Part shown: positions 34,150 to 46,665 of the stretch, piece after piece
Layout: each line of letters starts with the position of its first letter
How positions within the stretch are numbered: position 1 is the stretch's first letter
DNA from: Planctomycetota bacterium
GTDB lineage: Bacteria; Planctomycetota; UBA8742; UBA2392
Direction: 5' to 3'
Assembly (NCBI GenBank): GCA_020845475.1
Contig: JADLFN010000015.1
Location: 35,431-99,430 of the forward strand
DNA: 64,000 nucleotides
Notes under the pieces: generated by a model
What the model was told of the DNA's origin: nothing
Database searches by the model: none
What the model saw: the letters and a program-made list of their open reading frames with translations, nothing else
Position numbers and translations under genes: made by a program

Positions 34150-36986
34150 TTCAGCTCCGTCAGGCGCAATTTGCCTGTTGCGGCGTCAAGCTCAAGCAGC
34201 CCACGGCGGCTGCTCCACCAAGTCGCAAACTCGCCGTTGAACTCCTGACCCAGCAGCGATCGAACCAGCGGTGCCGCGAGCGCGCCCGATTCCAGCGGCT
34301 GCGCAGCGGAAGCAGCCGCCGCGGCCGCGCCCCAGTGAGAGGCGTCATCGCCACGATACCGCGAACCGCCCTGGATCCACGCAAAGCCCGCCGACTCGTG
34401 CCAGAAACCGCGCGGGGTGTACGAGTCAAGCAGTGTGCGCAATGCCCACGCCTGGCCTTCTCGCGCGCTGCGCAAGAGCGTGAAAATCCGGAACGGAGCG
34501 GCCGTCTGGCTGCGCAGCACCGCTTGTGCCAAGGGCTGCGGCGTCAGCCCGACGAATGCGCGTGCGCACTCGCGCCACTCAAAGTTGGCGCCATCCTTGG
34601 AAACTTCGGCGCGCGCTATGATCTCTGCGGCTGCCGACCCTCCCAGCGCGGCTGTGGCCACCAACTGCGTCGGCGTGCGCGGCATGGGTTGCGGCTGGGT
34701 GCCATAGAGCAGGGAGACAACATCGAGGTTGAACGACTGAAGCAGCAGCGCTTCGTCCCGGGCCAGCAACGGGTAGTTGGTGTCGCGGTCAAGCAGGGCG
34801 TGGGTGCCAAGCGCGCGAAGGAAAGGCGCAGGCAGCTCTCCAGCCGCCATCAGGCGCGCCAGCGGCGGCAGACTGTCGTAATTATCCGGTTTTTCGGCCA
34901 GCGCCGTTAGCAGCGATTCGCGCGTGATCGTGCCGCCGCGCCCGTAGTTAACGGCTACCACCAGTGCGACCAGATCCGGCGACTCCATGGTCAGCTTGCG
35001 TGCACGGGACCTGAATTCTTCGCCTGCGGCGCTGCGGCTGATCGCAAGGTATTGCTGCAGGTATCCCGCACGCGGGTCGTTGCCCGCGCCATAGAGCCGC
35101 GCCAGTTCGGGCGCAAGTGCCGCGTCCTTGTTGGCCAGGGCCAGGGCAATCATGCTTTCACCGCTGCCCTCGGCCCAGGCATCCTGGGCCAGCGCTTCGA
35201 GCAGGGCAAAGCCGGCGGCGTCATCGCAGCCCAAGAGCGTGCGCAGCAGTGTCCACTCCGAGTGAGTCAGGTTCCGCGAAAGATAGGCACTCTCCGAAGC
35301 CGCGTAGCGTGAGGCCCAGAGCAAGCAGGCCGCGCAATACACGCCGGGCGCGCTGCCCTGATCACGCGAAAAGAAACGCATGGCCGGCCCCAGTTCATTC
35401 AAGGGCAAATTCTTGCGCCAGAGCGCCGTCAGGGCCGCCGAGGCTTCGCCGCTTTGGCAGTTGGACAGCAAGTCGATCAGCGGCGCGCGCAATTTTGCGT
35501 CGGCGCTTTCGAGTTTCCGGATCAGCTCCGCCAGTGCCTTGGGCGCAGCGGCCGGCAGCAGATCAGCCATTGGCGCGAGTGCGGCCATCACCTGCGGTGC
35601 GGTGTCGGCAAACGCAAGCGCACATACTGCAAGGGCACTTGCACTTGAGGGCGCGCGGTATCCCGCCAGGAGTGCCGCCGCAGCAGTGCGGATGGCGGGT
35701 GTCGTTGACGCCAGCTTGCCGCACAGGAACGGCTGCATCTTTGTCGCTGCGGGCGGGTTGAACCACCAGGTGTCAAACATGGCAAGCTGGGCAGCGGGCG
35801 GCAGGCCGTCAAACGAGTCAAAGGCGGCCTCGCCGCCACAGCGCGCCAGGGCCTGCGCCACAATGCTGGCGCGCCGATCAAAATCACTGTCGTTGGCGCG
35901 CAATTCAGCCAGCAGCGTACCCAGGCGCGTTATCAGGTTTGAACGCGCGCAGAGTGCCGCGAACTCACTCAGCTCATATAGATTCATGGCGGAGGTTGCG
36001 GGAAGGCGCGCGGCGCCGAGCTGGCCCTCTGAGGCTGCGGGTGTGAGGGCCAGCGCCAGGGCGAGCAGCAGGCGCTCGGGGCTGGCACCCTCAAGGCCGG
36101 CGATCAGTTTCTCGTCCTCCTCGCTGACGGACTGCAGGCATGACGCCGCGTCGTAGATGCCGCGCAATGCGCGCGCGGTACGCAAAGCGTCGTCAATCTG
36201 CACGGCGCGGTTCAGGGGGTCTTCCGCCGCAGTAAGGCTCGCCAGGGTGAGAACAACATGCTCGGCGCGCTGCGGCGGCAGTAGTGAAACGAGCGCCACA
36301 ATACCGGCGCTGCGTTGCGGAATCTTGCGGGTTTCAGGGTCGCGAGCGGCCTTGGCGAGCACCGCGCCATAACCCGCCAGACCTTCTGCGCGGCGGCAAG
36401 TAAGTGCCGCAGGATAACGCGACTGCGCCGTTGCCAGCGCGGCCAGCACGCGCGCCCAGATCGGGGCCATGCCTGCGCCGGCGTTCTGTTCCAGCGTCTG
36501 AAGAAGCAGCGAGGGGTCGGGCGAGGCCAGTTTCTGTTCGAGCTCCTTGTCCGTCATGCCCAGGCGCCGCGCGGCCAGAAACAGCTCGGCTTTGCCGCTG
36601 TAGAGCACCTCAAGCAGAATCGTGCAGCGGTGGCCGATTTCGTCGTCGTCGTGGGCCTGTGCTTCTTTCACCTGTTTGATTGCGGCCGCGCCGAATTCGG
36701 CCAATGCGCTCATGGCCGTGTCGCGCTCGCGCAGTGTTGGTGCGCCGAGCTGCTCAATCAGTGCGGCGATTTTCACTGATTGCTCGGGCGTGGGATCAAC
36801 GGGCTGCACTTTGCTTGTCCCCGGGCTGCCGGGCTTGTCAGCGCATGGCGAGTTGCCACCGCCCTTGCCTGAGCGTGCCAGGCGCTGGGCGGAATGCGAC
36901 ACCGCCGCCGCGAACAGGACGCAGCCAGCCAAGCATGCAGCGAGAGTGAGCTTCCAGTGTCGCAAACGAGGCTCCGGGCCGATCAT
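34146..36986 (-). CDS. Anchored HEAT-like helical repeat protein
   Basis: 946 residues. An N-terminal membrane segment is at about 12-31 (LTLAACLAGCVLFAAAVS) with a basic start; a lipobox is possible at AGC. The next 900 residues are Ala/Leu-rich alpha-helical repeats, with HEAT/ARM-like pairs clear near 70-130 (GAPTLRERDTAMSALAEFGA). No catalytic motif is visible. It is co-transcribed with the TPR protein (4-bp overlap) and starts 42 bp after the DUF2064 gene. An extracytoplasmic adaptor or scaffold is a reasonable guess only. Confidence 0.65.
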   Translation of the reverse strand: MIGPEPRLRHWKLTLAACLAGCVLFAAAVSHSAQRLARSGKGGGNSPCADKPGSPGTSKVQPVDPTPEQSVKIAALIEQLGAPTLRERDTAMSALAEFGAAAIKQVKEAQAHDDDEIGHRCTILLEVLYSGKAELFLAARRLGMTDKELEQKLASPDPSLLLQTLEQNAGAGMAPIWARVLAALATAQSRYPAALTCRRAEGLAGYGAVLAKAARDPETRKIPQRSAGIVALVSLLPPQRAEHVVLTLASLTAAEDPLNRAVQIDDALRTARALRGIYDAASCLQSVSEEDEKLIAGLEGASPERLLLALALALTPAASEGQLGAARLPATSAMNLYELSEFAALCARSNLITRLGTLLAELRANDSDFDRRASIVAQALARCGGEAAFDSFDGLPPAAQLAMFDTWWFNPPAATKMQPFLCGKLASTTPAIRTAAAALLAGYRAPSSASALAVCALAFADTAPQVMAALAPMADLLPAAAPKALAELIRKLESADAKLRAPLIDLLSNCQSGEASAALTALWRKNLPLNELGPAMRFFSRDQGSAPGVYCAACLLWASRYAASESAYLSRNLTHSEWTLLRTLLGCDDAAGFALLEALAQDAWAEGSGESMIALALANKDAALAPELARLYGAGNDPRAGYLQQYLAISRSAAGEEFRSRARKLTMESPDLVALVVAVNYGRGGTITRESLLTALAEKPDNYDSLPPLARLMAAGELPAPFLRALGTHALLDRDTNYPLLARDEALLLQSFNLDVVSLLYGTQPQPMPRTPTQLVATAALGGSAAAEIIARAEVSKDGANFEWRECARAFVGLTPQPLAQAVLRSQTAAPFRIFTLLRSAREGQAWALRTLLDSYTPRGFWHESAGFAWIQGGSRYRGDDASHWGAAAAAASAAQPLESGALAAPLVRSLLGQEFNGEFATWWSSRRGLLELDAATGKLRLTELK

Positions 36987-37028
36987 TAAACGAATAGCGG
37001 GTGCGCGCGGGAAGCCTTGCCGGAGATT

Positions 37029-37643
37029 TTACGCCTCTTCACGCTGCTCAAACCACACGCGCAGGCGGTCGCAGACAAAATCGTCCTCGCCTTCATCGGA
37101 GAGAATGCTCAGGCGCGCCAGATTGTCGGCGAATTGCAGATCGCGCTCGGTGGCCATGCGGAACCAGGGCGGCAGCACGCTGCAATTGGTTTCTTCGTCA
37201 GTCAGAAGATCGGCGGCGATATTCATGGCTTCGCTTGGGCTCACCGTCGCGGCTTCGACCAACGCTACTTTCAGCTTTTCCGGCATGTCAGGCCCAAAGG
37301 CGAGCAGGTAGATGCCGCCATCGGCGCAAGGGCCCAGCGCGCATGGGTATTCGTGCAGGGCATCAAGCGCGCCTTCCACGGAAAGCGGCGGCAGTCCGGG
37401 AATGTCGGAAAAGAGCACGAGCGTGGTATCGCGCGAGGTTTCAAGCAGCGCGCGAATTTCGGCGCCGCTGGCACCCTCCTTGGGGCCGTTGAGAGAAAGA
37501 CCCATGGCCGAGACAAGCTCGCGCAGATCCTCAAAAAGCGCGGTCTTGAGTGCCTGCCCCATTGACTGGGGCAGCCATGGCGCACGCTGCACGATTACGG
37601 CTCGCGCGCGCGCACCCCGCGATTTTCCTTCCTGTTTAGCCAC
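37029..37643 (-). CDS. DUF2064 / CofC-like glycosyltransferase-fold protein
   Basis: 204 residues from a GTG at 37641-37643, chosen for the AGGAG placed 5 nt upstream on the minus strand. The segment LVLFSDIPGLPPLSVEGALDAL followed by CALGPCADGGIYLLAF is typical of DUF2064 (TIGR04282), GT-A-fold proteins related to the CofC nucleotidyltransferases. The first segment is normally GxDxP; here the acidic residue is in SDIPG. The reaction of this family is not known in most bacteria. It lies between the Ser/Thr kinase and the HEAT-like gene on the same strand. Confidence 0.75.
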   Translation of the reverse strand: MAKQEGKSRGARARAVIVQRAPWLPQSMGQALKTALFEDLRELVSAMGLSLNGPKEGASGAEIRALLETSRDTTLVLFSDIPGLPPLSVEGALDALHEYPCALGPCADGGIYLLAFGPDMPEKLKVALVEAATVSPSEAMNIAADLLTDEETNCSVLPPWFRMATERDLQFADNLARLSILSDEGEDDFVCDRLRVWFEQREEA

Positions 37644-37768
37644 AACCGCTCCTCACCGGCGACGCACGCCCGGTCAATGTGATAGATGGCGGCCGCAAAG
37701 CCGCACGCCGCTACGTTCTATCTTCAGGAAAAGTCAGCGCCAGCGCGCCGGGCCTTGGCCGGCGTGAA

Positions 37769-40765
<2,997 letters not shown>

Positions 40766-40768
40766 TTG

Positions 40769-40838
40769 GCTTCAAGCTGCGCTGTTGTTACGCATCAGCG
40801 CGGCTTCCTTTCAATTCGGACTCCGCGCAGCTTCAAGC
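40769..40838. promoter_or_regulatory. Inverted repeat in the divergent kinase/prfB gap
   Basis: GCTTCAAGCTGCGC (40769-40782) and GCGCAGCTTCAAGC (40825-40838) pair at 13 of 14 positions, 42 nt apart. They lie between the divergently transcribed kinase and prfB genes and could be an operator pair or a stem. Confidence 0.4.
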
Positions 40839-40908
40839 CCGTTGCGGGGCGCGTCCAGGCTTGCGTGCCCTCCCTCGGTTTTTGCATGCGAATTGTTAGC
40901 TTGCGCGC

Positions 40909-42046
40909 ATGCGTGAAGACCTCTTCCAGAAAGCTGACTCCCTAAAAGACCGCACCTTGAAACTACAGGTGTCGCTTTGACCTCGCCGCACAACGCAAGA
41001 AACTGAACGATCTTGAGCAAAAGGCGGCGGCACCCGATTTCTGGAACGTCGCGGAGACCGCTCAAAAACACATGGCGGAGGTCAAGAAGTACCGTGCCGT
41101 CGTGTTGCCCTTTGAAGCGCTGGTCAAACGTATTGAGGATGTTCGCGCGTTGCTCGACCTCGCCCAGGAAGCCGGCGATGAAGCCACGTTTGCCGAGGCC
41201 GAGAAGGAACTGGCGTCCATCGGCGCCGAGTACGAACGTCTGGAAATTCAGTCGCTGCTCAGCGAGCCCGGCGACGACAGCAACTGCTTTCTCACCGTGC
41301 AGGCCGGCGCGGGCGGCAACGACGCGTGCGACTGGGCGGCGCAGCTTTTTGAAATCTACGCGCGCTATGCCAAGCGCCACGACTATGAGGTTGAGGTCGT
41401 TGACTACCAGGACGCTGAAGTGATCGGCATCCGCAATGCCACCATGCTGATCAAGGGCCCCTATGCCGCAGGCTATTTGCGCGGCGAGGTGGGCGTGCAT
41501 CGCCTCGTGCGCGTAAGCCCCTTTGACACCCAGAGCCGGCGCCAGACCAGTTTCGCCAGTGTGGATGTGGTTCCCGAGAGCTTCCACGACGACGTGGGCG
41601 AAATCGAAATCAAGGACGCTGACATCGAGCTTTCCTTTGCGCGCTCGGGTGGCAAGGGAGGCCAGAACGTCAACAAGGTTGAAAGCGCTGTGCGCATTGT
41701 GCACAAGGCCACGGGCATTGTGGTGCGCTGCTCAAGCGAACGCTCGCAACACCAGAACCGCGCCATCGGCATGGAGCTGCTCAAATCCAAGCTCTATCAA
41801 TACGAGCGCGCCAAGAAAGACGCCGTGCTCTCGAAGCTCTACGGCGCCAAGGGCGAGGTCAGCTTCGGCTACCAGATCCGCAACTACGTGATGAACCCCT
41901 ACACGATCGTCAAGGACGCGCGCACGGAACATGAAACCGGCGACATCCAGCGCGTGATTGCGGGCGAAATCGATGATTTCATCGAAGCCTACCTCAAGTG
42001 GTTTCAGGGACAGAAGACTGCAGCAAAGGCCGGTCAGCTCGCCTAG
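40909..42046 (+). CDS. prfB: Peptide chain release factor 2, made by programmed +1 frameshifting
   Basis: RF2 recognises UGA and UAA and triggers peptide release. The first 23 codons (40909-40977, start ATG) end at an in-frame TGA at 40978-40980. After a +1 shift at CTT-TGA-C the main frame continues as [10 protein letters not shown] to the stop at 42046. The tripeptide-recognition and GGQ regions are in place, with GGQ in [14 protein letters not shown], the catalytic loop. The product after shifting is about 378 residues, the normal length. The autoregulation known for prfB therefore applies: low RF2 lets the shift occur. Confidence 0.96.
40966..40981 (+). promoter_or_regulatory. Programmed +1 frameshift site of prfB
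   Basis: The slippery CTT followed by TGA and C is canonical. The stimulatory Shine-Dalgarno-like element is the short AGGTG three nt before CTT, weaker than the AGGGGG of Escherichia coli. Confidence 0.85.
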
Positions 42047-42360
42047 CGCGGCTTGGCTGCCACGTGTGCGCAAGGACGATCGCATTGGGTGGTCGCTCCC
42101 TTTGCATTTTATAGTGTCCACTAATCAGCACTGTGTGACACAAACGTCGAATGCTGGAAACAGCGATTGCCCTGCAAACCGCGCTGCTCAAACCTTTGCG
42201 GGCGACGAAGGCGCAAACATAGCGGCATCATGTATTGAATTAGAACAAAACGCACAAATCTTCGGCTGCGGGGCTTGTGTTGAGCGCCGAAACTTGCAAC
42301 AAATGGGAGCTCGATGGAGCCGCGTTCAACGGATCCGCAACTACATGACTGGAGACTGAG
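42047..42360. other. 314-bp gap after prfB
   Basis: I see no gene, array or terminator here. The segment GTGTCCACTAATCAGCACTGTGTGACAC (42115-42142 region, given by position) has paired GTGTC/GACAC ends. It probably contains the promoter of the secreted protein at 42361, but no clear -10/-35 pair can be named. Confidence 0.3.
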
Positions 42361-42903
42361 ATGAAGAAGGTACTGATTCTGCTGGCGTTGATGATGTTCA
42401 TCGGCATGCCCGTGCTGGCCCAGGACAAGCCCAAGGAAGAGCCCAAGAAGGAAGCCACCGACACGGTGGACGTTTGGGCGCTTTACAAGAAGAAGGGTCG
42501 CACCTGGACGCACAAGAGCACGACCAAGATGTCCGGCATGGACGACATGATCAGCTACATGAAGTGGGAGATCACCGAAGTCAGCGACACCGAGTGCAAG
42601 TACACGATGTCGATGCTGGACAAGGACAAGAAGGAGACGTCTTCGCAGAAGGACCAGGTCATGAAGTTCGCAACTGCGAAGTCAACCGATGGCAAGACGC
42701 CGGAAACCAAGGCGCCCGAAATGACCGAAGAAAAGTGCAAAGTTGAAGCCGGTGAGTTTGACTGTATGAAGTACACGATGGAGTCGGCCGGAACCAAGAC
42801 GACCTCGTGGATGCACAAGACTTACACGTCGCTGGTGGTGAAGTCTCATTCGAAGAGCGACGCCTACGAATCGGTGAACGAGCTGGTTGAATTCAAGGAA
42901 TAG
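42361..42903 (+). CDS. Small secreted Lys/Thr-rich protein, unknown family
   Basis: 180 residues. A Sec signal peptide spans about 1-20 (KKVLILLALMMFIGMPVLA, cleavage at ALAQ). The mature protein is rich in Lys, Glu, Thr and Met, with two Cys residues that could form a disulfide near 125-137. It resembles no family I can name; small beta-rich periplasmic proteins of this composition are common in Planctomycetota. It is followed by a strong terminator, so it is likely a single-gene unit. Confidence 0.8.
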   Translation: MKKVLILLALMMFIGMPVLAQDKPKEEPKKEATDTVDVWALYKKKGRTWTHKSTTKMSGMDDMISYMKWEITEVSDTECKYTMSMLDKDKKETSSQKDQVMKFATAKSTDGKTPETKAPEMTEEKCKVEAGEFDCMKYTMESAGTKTTSWMHKTYTSLVVKSHSKSDAYESVNELVEFKE

Positions 42904-42920
42904 TTGAAGCTGTCACCCAA

Positions 42921-42950
42921 ACCGGGCGCCACAAGGCGCCCGGTTTTGTT
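42921..42950 (+). terminator. Rho-independent terminator
   Basis: ACCGGGCGCC/GGCGCCCGGT stem around an ACAA loop (42921-42944) followed by TTTGTTTT, ending the secreted protein gene and converging on the YceI gene. Confidence 0.92.
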
Positions 42951-42964
42951 TTGGACTGCCGGTT

Positions 42965-43600
42965 TCAACGCTTGGCCTTTACGTCGAGGCGAATCTCGAC
43001 ATGGTCCTTGACCAGGTTCTCGCCCACACCAGTAAACTTCACGCCGTAGGGCTGCCGGTCAAATTGAAAGTCCGCTCTGACGGCCACTTCCTTTTCGCCC
43101 ACGGAAATCGCGGCATCAAAAGTCAACGATTTGGTCACGTCGCGCAGCGTGAGGTTGCCGGACACGGAGTAATTGCCGTCTTTCTTTTCAATCTTGGTGC
43201 TCTCGAACCGGGCCTTGGGGAACTTCTCGACGTTGAAAAAGTCGTCCGCTTTGAGGTGCCCCACGAGCTTGGCGTTGGGCTTGTCTTTGTCGTCGGCCCA
43301 TATCGAGTTCATGTCGATTTCGACGACCACGTAAGTGACCTCTTTGCCCGCTTTGTCTAGCGTAACGTTGCCGCTGAACTTCGAAAAACCGCCGTCGTGG
43401 CTGCCCGTAACGGTCTTGCGACCGGTCCAGCCGATGGTGGAACCATCGTTGCTGAACTTGACCTCGGCGCCGGCCTGTTCGCCGCTGGGCTTCTCAACAT
43501 TCTGGGCTTCCCCCATTTTCGAATTGGGCGCATTGGAGCCGCCGCAAGCGACGGCGAATACAGCAAGCGAGATAATCGAGGCAAGCAAGGCATGACGCAT
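42965..43600 (-). CDS. YceI-family periplasmic lipoprotein
   Basis: Start ATG at 43598-43600, with GGAGACC 4 nt upstream; the frame is open further but precedes the signal. 211 residues with a lipobox at VACGG (Cys near 19), then a YceI beta-barrel lipocalin-like domain. Recognisable segments are VKFSNDGSTIGWTGRKTV, FSGNVTLDKAG, VEKFPKARFEST and VSGNLTLRDVTKSLTF, which is the family's most constant stretch. YceI proteins bind isoprenoid or other long-chain lipids in the periplasm. Its ligand here is not known. Divergent from purQ with a 124-bp gap. Confidence 0.9.
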   Translation of the reverse strand: MRHALLASIISLAVFAVACGGSNAPNSKMGEAQNVEKPSGEQAGAEVKFSNDGSTIGWTGRKTVTGSHDGGFSKFSGNVTLDKAGKEVTYVVVEIDMNSIWADDKDKPNAKLVGHLKADDFFNVEKFPKARFESTKIEKKDGNYSVSGNLTLRDVTKSLTFDAAISVGEKEVAVRADFQFDRQPYGVKFTGVGENLVKDHVEIRLDVKAKR

Positions 43601-43724
43601 GGTGGGTCTCCGGTTTGGGTTGGTTGAGTGTAGTAACGATTCGATATAGAACAATATTCCCGGCGGCGTTCCGCCCGGTTTTGCACATGTCGCCCTGCCG
43701 GGCAAACCGTGCTAGATTGCCGCC

Positions 43725-44516
43725 ATGTCCAAACCGCAAGCCCTAGTTTTGCGCGCCGCGGGCACCAACTGCGAGCGCGAAACCGCCTGGACCCTGGAAG
43801 CCGCAGGCGCGCAGGCAACCATCCTTCACATCAATGAACTCATGCACGCGCCTTCGCGCCTGCACGAGTTTCAGCTCACGGTCATTCCCGGCGGGTTTTC
43901 CTACGGCGATGACCTGGGCTCGGGCGTGGTGTTCGCCAACCAGTTGCGCACGCGTTTGAAATCAGCGATCGAGAAATACATCGAGGGCGGCAACCTGATG
44001 CTCGGCATCTGCAACGGCTTCCAGGTGTTGCTCAAGGCCGGCTTGCTCACGGGCAAAGACGTATTCGAAGACCCGCCGCGCGCGACACTGACCTGGAATC
44101 TGACCGGCCGCTACGGCGACCGCTGGGTGGACTTGCGCATTGTTTCCGAGCGCACGCCCTTTGTCAGCGGCCGCAAAATCGTGAGTTTCCCCGTGGCCCA
44201 CGCCGAGGGCCGCTTTGTGGCGCCGCCAGCGCTGCTCGATGAACTCGAGGCCGACAACCAGGTTGTCTTCCAGTATGTGGACACCTCGGGCCGGCCCACG
44301 CAGGACTTCCCGTTCAATCCCAACGGCAGCGAGCGCGCCATTGCCGGCATCTGCTCCAAGTCAGGCCAGGTGCTGGGCCTGATGCCGCACCCCGAGCGCA
44401 ACGTGCGCCACTTCCACCATCCCGAGTGGACCAGAATGCCCAAGCGTGAATGGGGCGACGGCTTCGAATTATTCGTCAACGCCGTCAAGCACGCCGGAAC
44501 GGTCGCCAGTCGATAG
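43725..44516 (+). CDS. purQ: Phosphoribosylformylglycinamidine synthase, glutaminase subunit
   Basis: 263 residues. The class I amidotransferase triad is visible: nucleophile in GICNGFQ (Cys about 96), and HPER near residue 225. It supplies ammonia from glutamine to PurL in step four of purine synthesis. The sequence keeps the N-terminal AGTNCERETA and the VIPGGFSYGDDLGSG segment of the PurQ group. The purL and purS genes are not in the window. It stands alone, ending before a bidirectional terminator. Confidence 0.95.
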   Translation: MSKPQALVLRAAGTNCERETAWTLEAAGAQATILHINELMHAPSRLHEFQLTVIPGGFSYGDDLGSGVVFANQLRTRLKSAIEKYIEGGNLMLGICNGFQVLLKAGLLTGKDVFEDPPRATLTWNLTGRYGDRWVDLRIVSERTPFVSGRKIVSFPVAHAEGRFVAPPALLDELEADNQVVFQYVDTSGRPTQDFPFNPNGSERAIAGICSKSGQVLGLMPHPERNVRHFHHPEWTRMPKREWGDGFELFVNAVKHAGTVASR

Positions 44517-44784
44517 CGTTTTCCTCACGCACCCGCTCTGCGCGTTGCCAGCGCGCACGCAACTGCCAGTGGCAGCTGCTTGTGATCTGGCAATTTGTTC
44601 GGGCAATCCAATTCAGGTGTCAACCGAAGCTAAAACATTAGGCGGCTGCAAACCGGCTCTGCAAGCGGGGTTGGGGCTTGTTGCCAGTTCCCTTGCAGGG
44701 TTCTTGACCCGTCAAGGGCGCGATTGGCACGGCGGCTGCTTTATAGCTCTCATGTCTGGGATGGTCCCGGACGACAACAAAAGA

Positions 44785-44820
44785 CGGCCGGCGGTATGGC
44801 CCCACCGCCGGCCGCCGTGT
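44785..44820. terminator. Bidirectional terminator in the purQ/oppA-like gap
   Basis: Stem CGGCCGGCGGT/ACCGCCGGCCG (44785-44795, 44804-44814). On the minus strand it is followed by CTTTTGTTG, closing the oligopeptide-binding gene; on the plus strand by GTTTTC. The rest of the 311-bp gap (44517-44784) holds no gene that I can support. Confidence 0.75.
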
Positions 44821-44827
44821 TTTCAGC

Positions 44828-46648
44828 CTATCCCTTGACCGTGTACTTGGTGAGCGCGTAGTTGAACGAGCACGGTGGCGGCGCTTTGAGCCCTTCACGG
44901 TAGAGTGTGAGCGAACGGCGCCAGCTCAGCAGCACCCAGGGCGCCTCTTCATCTACGATTTCGGTCATGCGCTTGATCAGTGTCTGCTTCCGCGCGCGCT
45001 GCTTTTCATCCTGGTCGGAAAGGCCGGCAAGTTCTTCGTAGCACTTGTCGTATTCCGCATTCTCAAACGAAGCCGCGTTGATGCCCGGCGGTTTGTAAGG
45101 GCCGTACAGCAACTGCAACACGTTCTGCGCGTCGGGATAATCCATCACCCAGCCGGAGTCATAGGCCTGGCCCTTGCCCTCTTCCTGTTTCTTGAGGAAT
45201 TCGGCAAACGTAAGTGCCTCGCATTCAAGCTTGATACCAGCCTGTTCGGCGAACTGCGCAAGCATCATGGCGTAACGGGTGGCGTCGGAGTTCTTGCTGC
45301 GAAGCAGCAGGCTGATGCTCACCTGCCTGGCGTTTTCATCAAGGGTGCGCCACTTGGTCAGGCGCTGTTCCACGCGAAAGCCCGCTTTGCGCAACACTTC
45401 ACGCGCTTCTTCGGCATCGAAGCGCTGGTGTGTCAATGAGCCGGCGCCATGGCCAACGATATCCGGCGGCACCAGTTCGTTGGCGGGCGGCGCAAATCCG
45501 CCGCGATAATCCAGATTCAGCCGTGCGCGATCCATGCACAGTGCAAGCGCCTTGCGGATCGCCTTGCCCTTCTTGCCGGCCTTGACGCCCACAGTCTCGT
45601 CACTCATGTTGAAGGCGATGTAATCCACCATGGGCTCATCAGCGACAGTCAGGCGCAGGCCTTTGTCGTGGAACTCCTTGACGAGAAGATTTTCCATGCG
45701 GCCAAGCGCCAGGGCGTTGGGATCAAGCAATCGCGCGCGTTGCTCGGCGTCGAGTCCGGCGCGATCAATCCGGCCTTCAAGGCAGCGCTGAAGGTGCGTC
45801 TTGCCTTCCTCGATGATCTCAAAGCGCACGGCGTCGCTCAGCGGCAGGCGCATGCCCTCGTAGCCCTTGAGCGGAGAAGCGGACGGTACGCCCGAAAGGC
45901 GCACATCGCGGTAGTTCGCGTTTCGCTCGTAGCTGAGGCTCAGCCCGCTTTTCCAATCCCGGAGCACAAAGGGCCCTGTGCCCACGGGGTGTTTTCCCAA
46001 TGCCTCGCCGTAGGTTTCACAGGCCTCGCGCGCGACAGCAGCCGTGTAGCTCATCGTCGCCACGTAAAGGAACTGCGGGCAGGGCTGCACGAGCTTGACC
46101 ACAAAGGTGCGATCATCGGGAGCGCCAAGGCCCTCCACGTTCTGGGCCATGTGCCTGTTCCACGCCTCGCCCTTGAGCTTGCGGCCGGCGTAGCCGAACT
46201 CATCGAGCCCCGCAATGAAGCCTTCCACGATCCAGAAATTCGCGAGTTGAGGCAGCGCCGCGAGGCGCTTGAACGAGTACACCAGGTCCGAGGCGACCAG
46301 TTTCCGACCCTTGCCGCCGGCGAAACAGGGGTCGTCGGCGAAATAAACATCATCGCGCAGCTTGAACGTGTAGGTTTGGGTTTGTGCGTCGAAGGAGGGC
46401 ATGGCCGCCGCCAGGCAGGGACGCAGTTTTGCGTGGTCAAAGGGGTCGAATTCAAGCAGCGATTCATAAACCAGCATCGCGTGGTGCGACGAAACCACGT
46501 CGCCGGCAAGGTGGGGGTCAAGCGTGCCGGGATCCTGCCATTGCGCAAACGCCAGTTCGCGCCGCGGTGATTGCTGGGCACCGGGCCCTGGAGGTGAAAC
46601 CATGGCCCAGAGCATGAAAAAGCAGGTCAGCGTCAGGATGCGCTTCAT
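44828..46648 (-). CDS. Oligopeptide ABC transporter substrate-binding protein (SBP_bac_5)
   Basis: 606 residues with an N-terminal signal peptide (about 1-24). The sequence has the OppA/DppA family layout: ELAFAQWQDPGTLDPHLAGD, then YSFKRLAALPQ, then HPVGTGPFVLRDWKSG, the classic substrate-binding pattern, and a C-terminal LYGPYKPPGIN region. It binds peptides or other solutes outside the membrane and delivers them to a permease. No permease or ATPase gene is adjacent, so either they are elsewhere or this acts as an orphan receptor. The transcript ends at the hairpin at 44785. Confidence 0.9.
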   Translation of the reverse strand: MKRILTLTCFFMLWAMVSPPGPGAQQSPRRELAFAQWQDPGTLDPHLAGDVVSSHHAMLVYESLLEFDPFDHAKLRPCLAAAMPSFDAQTQTYTFKLRDDVYFADDPCFAGGKGRKLVASDLVYSFKRLAALPQLANFWIVEGFIAGLDEFGYAGRKLKGEAWNRHMAQNVEGLGAPDDRTFVVKLVQPCPQFLYVATMSYTAAVAREACETYGEALGKHPVGTGPFVLRDWKSGLSLSYERNANYRDVRLSGVPSASPLKGYEGMRLPLSDAVRFEIIEEGKTHLQRCLEGRIDRAGLDAEQRARLLDPNALALGRMENLLVKEFHDKGLRLTVADEPMVDYIAFNMSDETVGVKAGKKGKAIRKALALCMDRARLNLDYRGGFAPPANELVPPDIVGHGAGSLTHQRFDAEEAREVLRKAGFRVEQRLTKWRTLDENARQVSISLLLRSKNSDATRYAMMLAQFAEQAGIKLECEALTFAEFLKKQEEGKGQAYDSGWVMDYPDAQNVLQLLYGPYKPPGINAASFENAEYDKCYEELAGLSDQDEKQRARKQTLIKRMTEIVDEEAPWVLLSWRRSLTLYREGLKAPPPCSFNYALTKYTVKG

Positions 46649-46665
46649 CGCGCCATTCTAGCAGA

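Noticed and set aside
40909..41071. prfB as a frameshifted pseudogene
   Set aside because: The in-frame TGA follows CTT with the conserved context of programmed +1 frameshifting, and the rest of the protein is intact.
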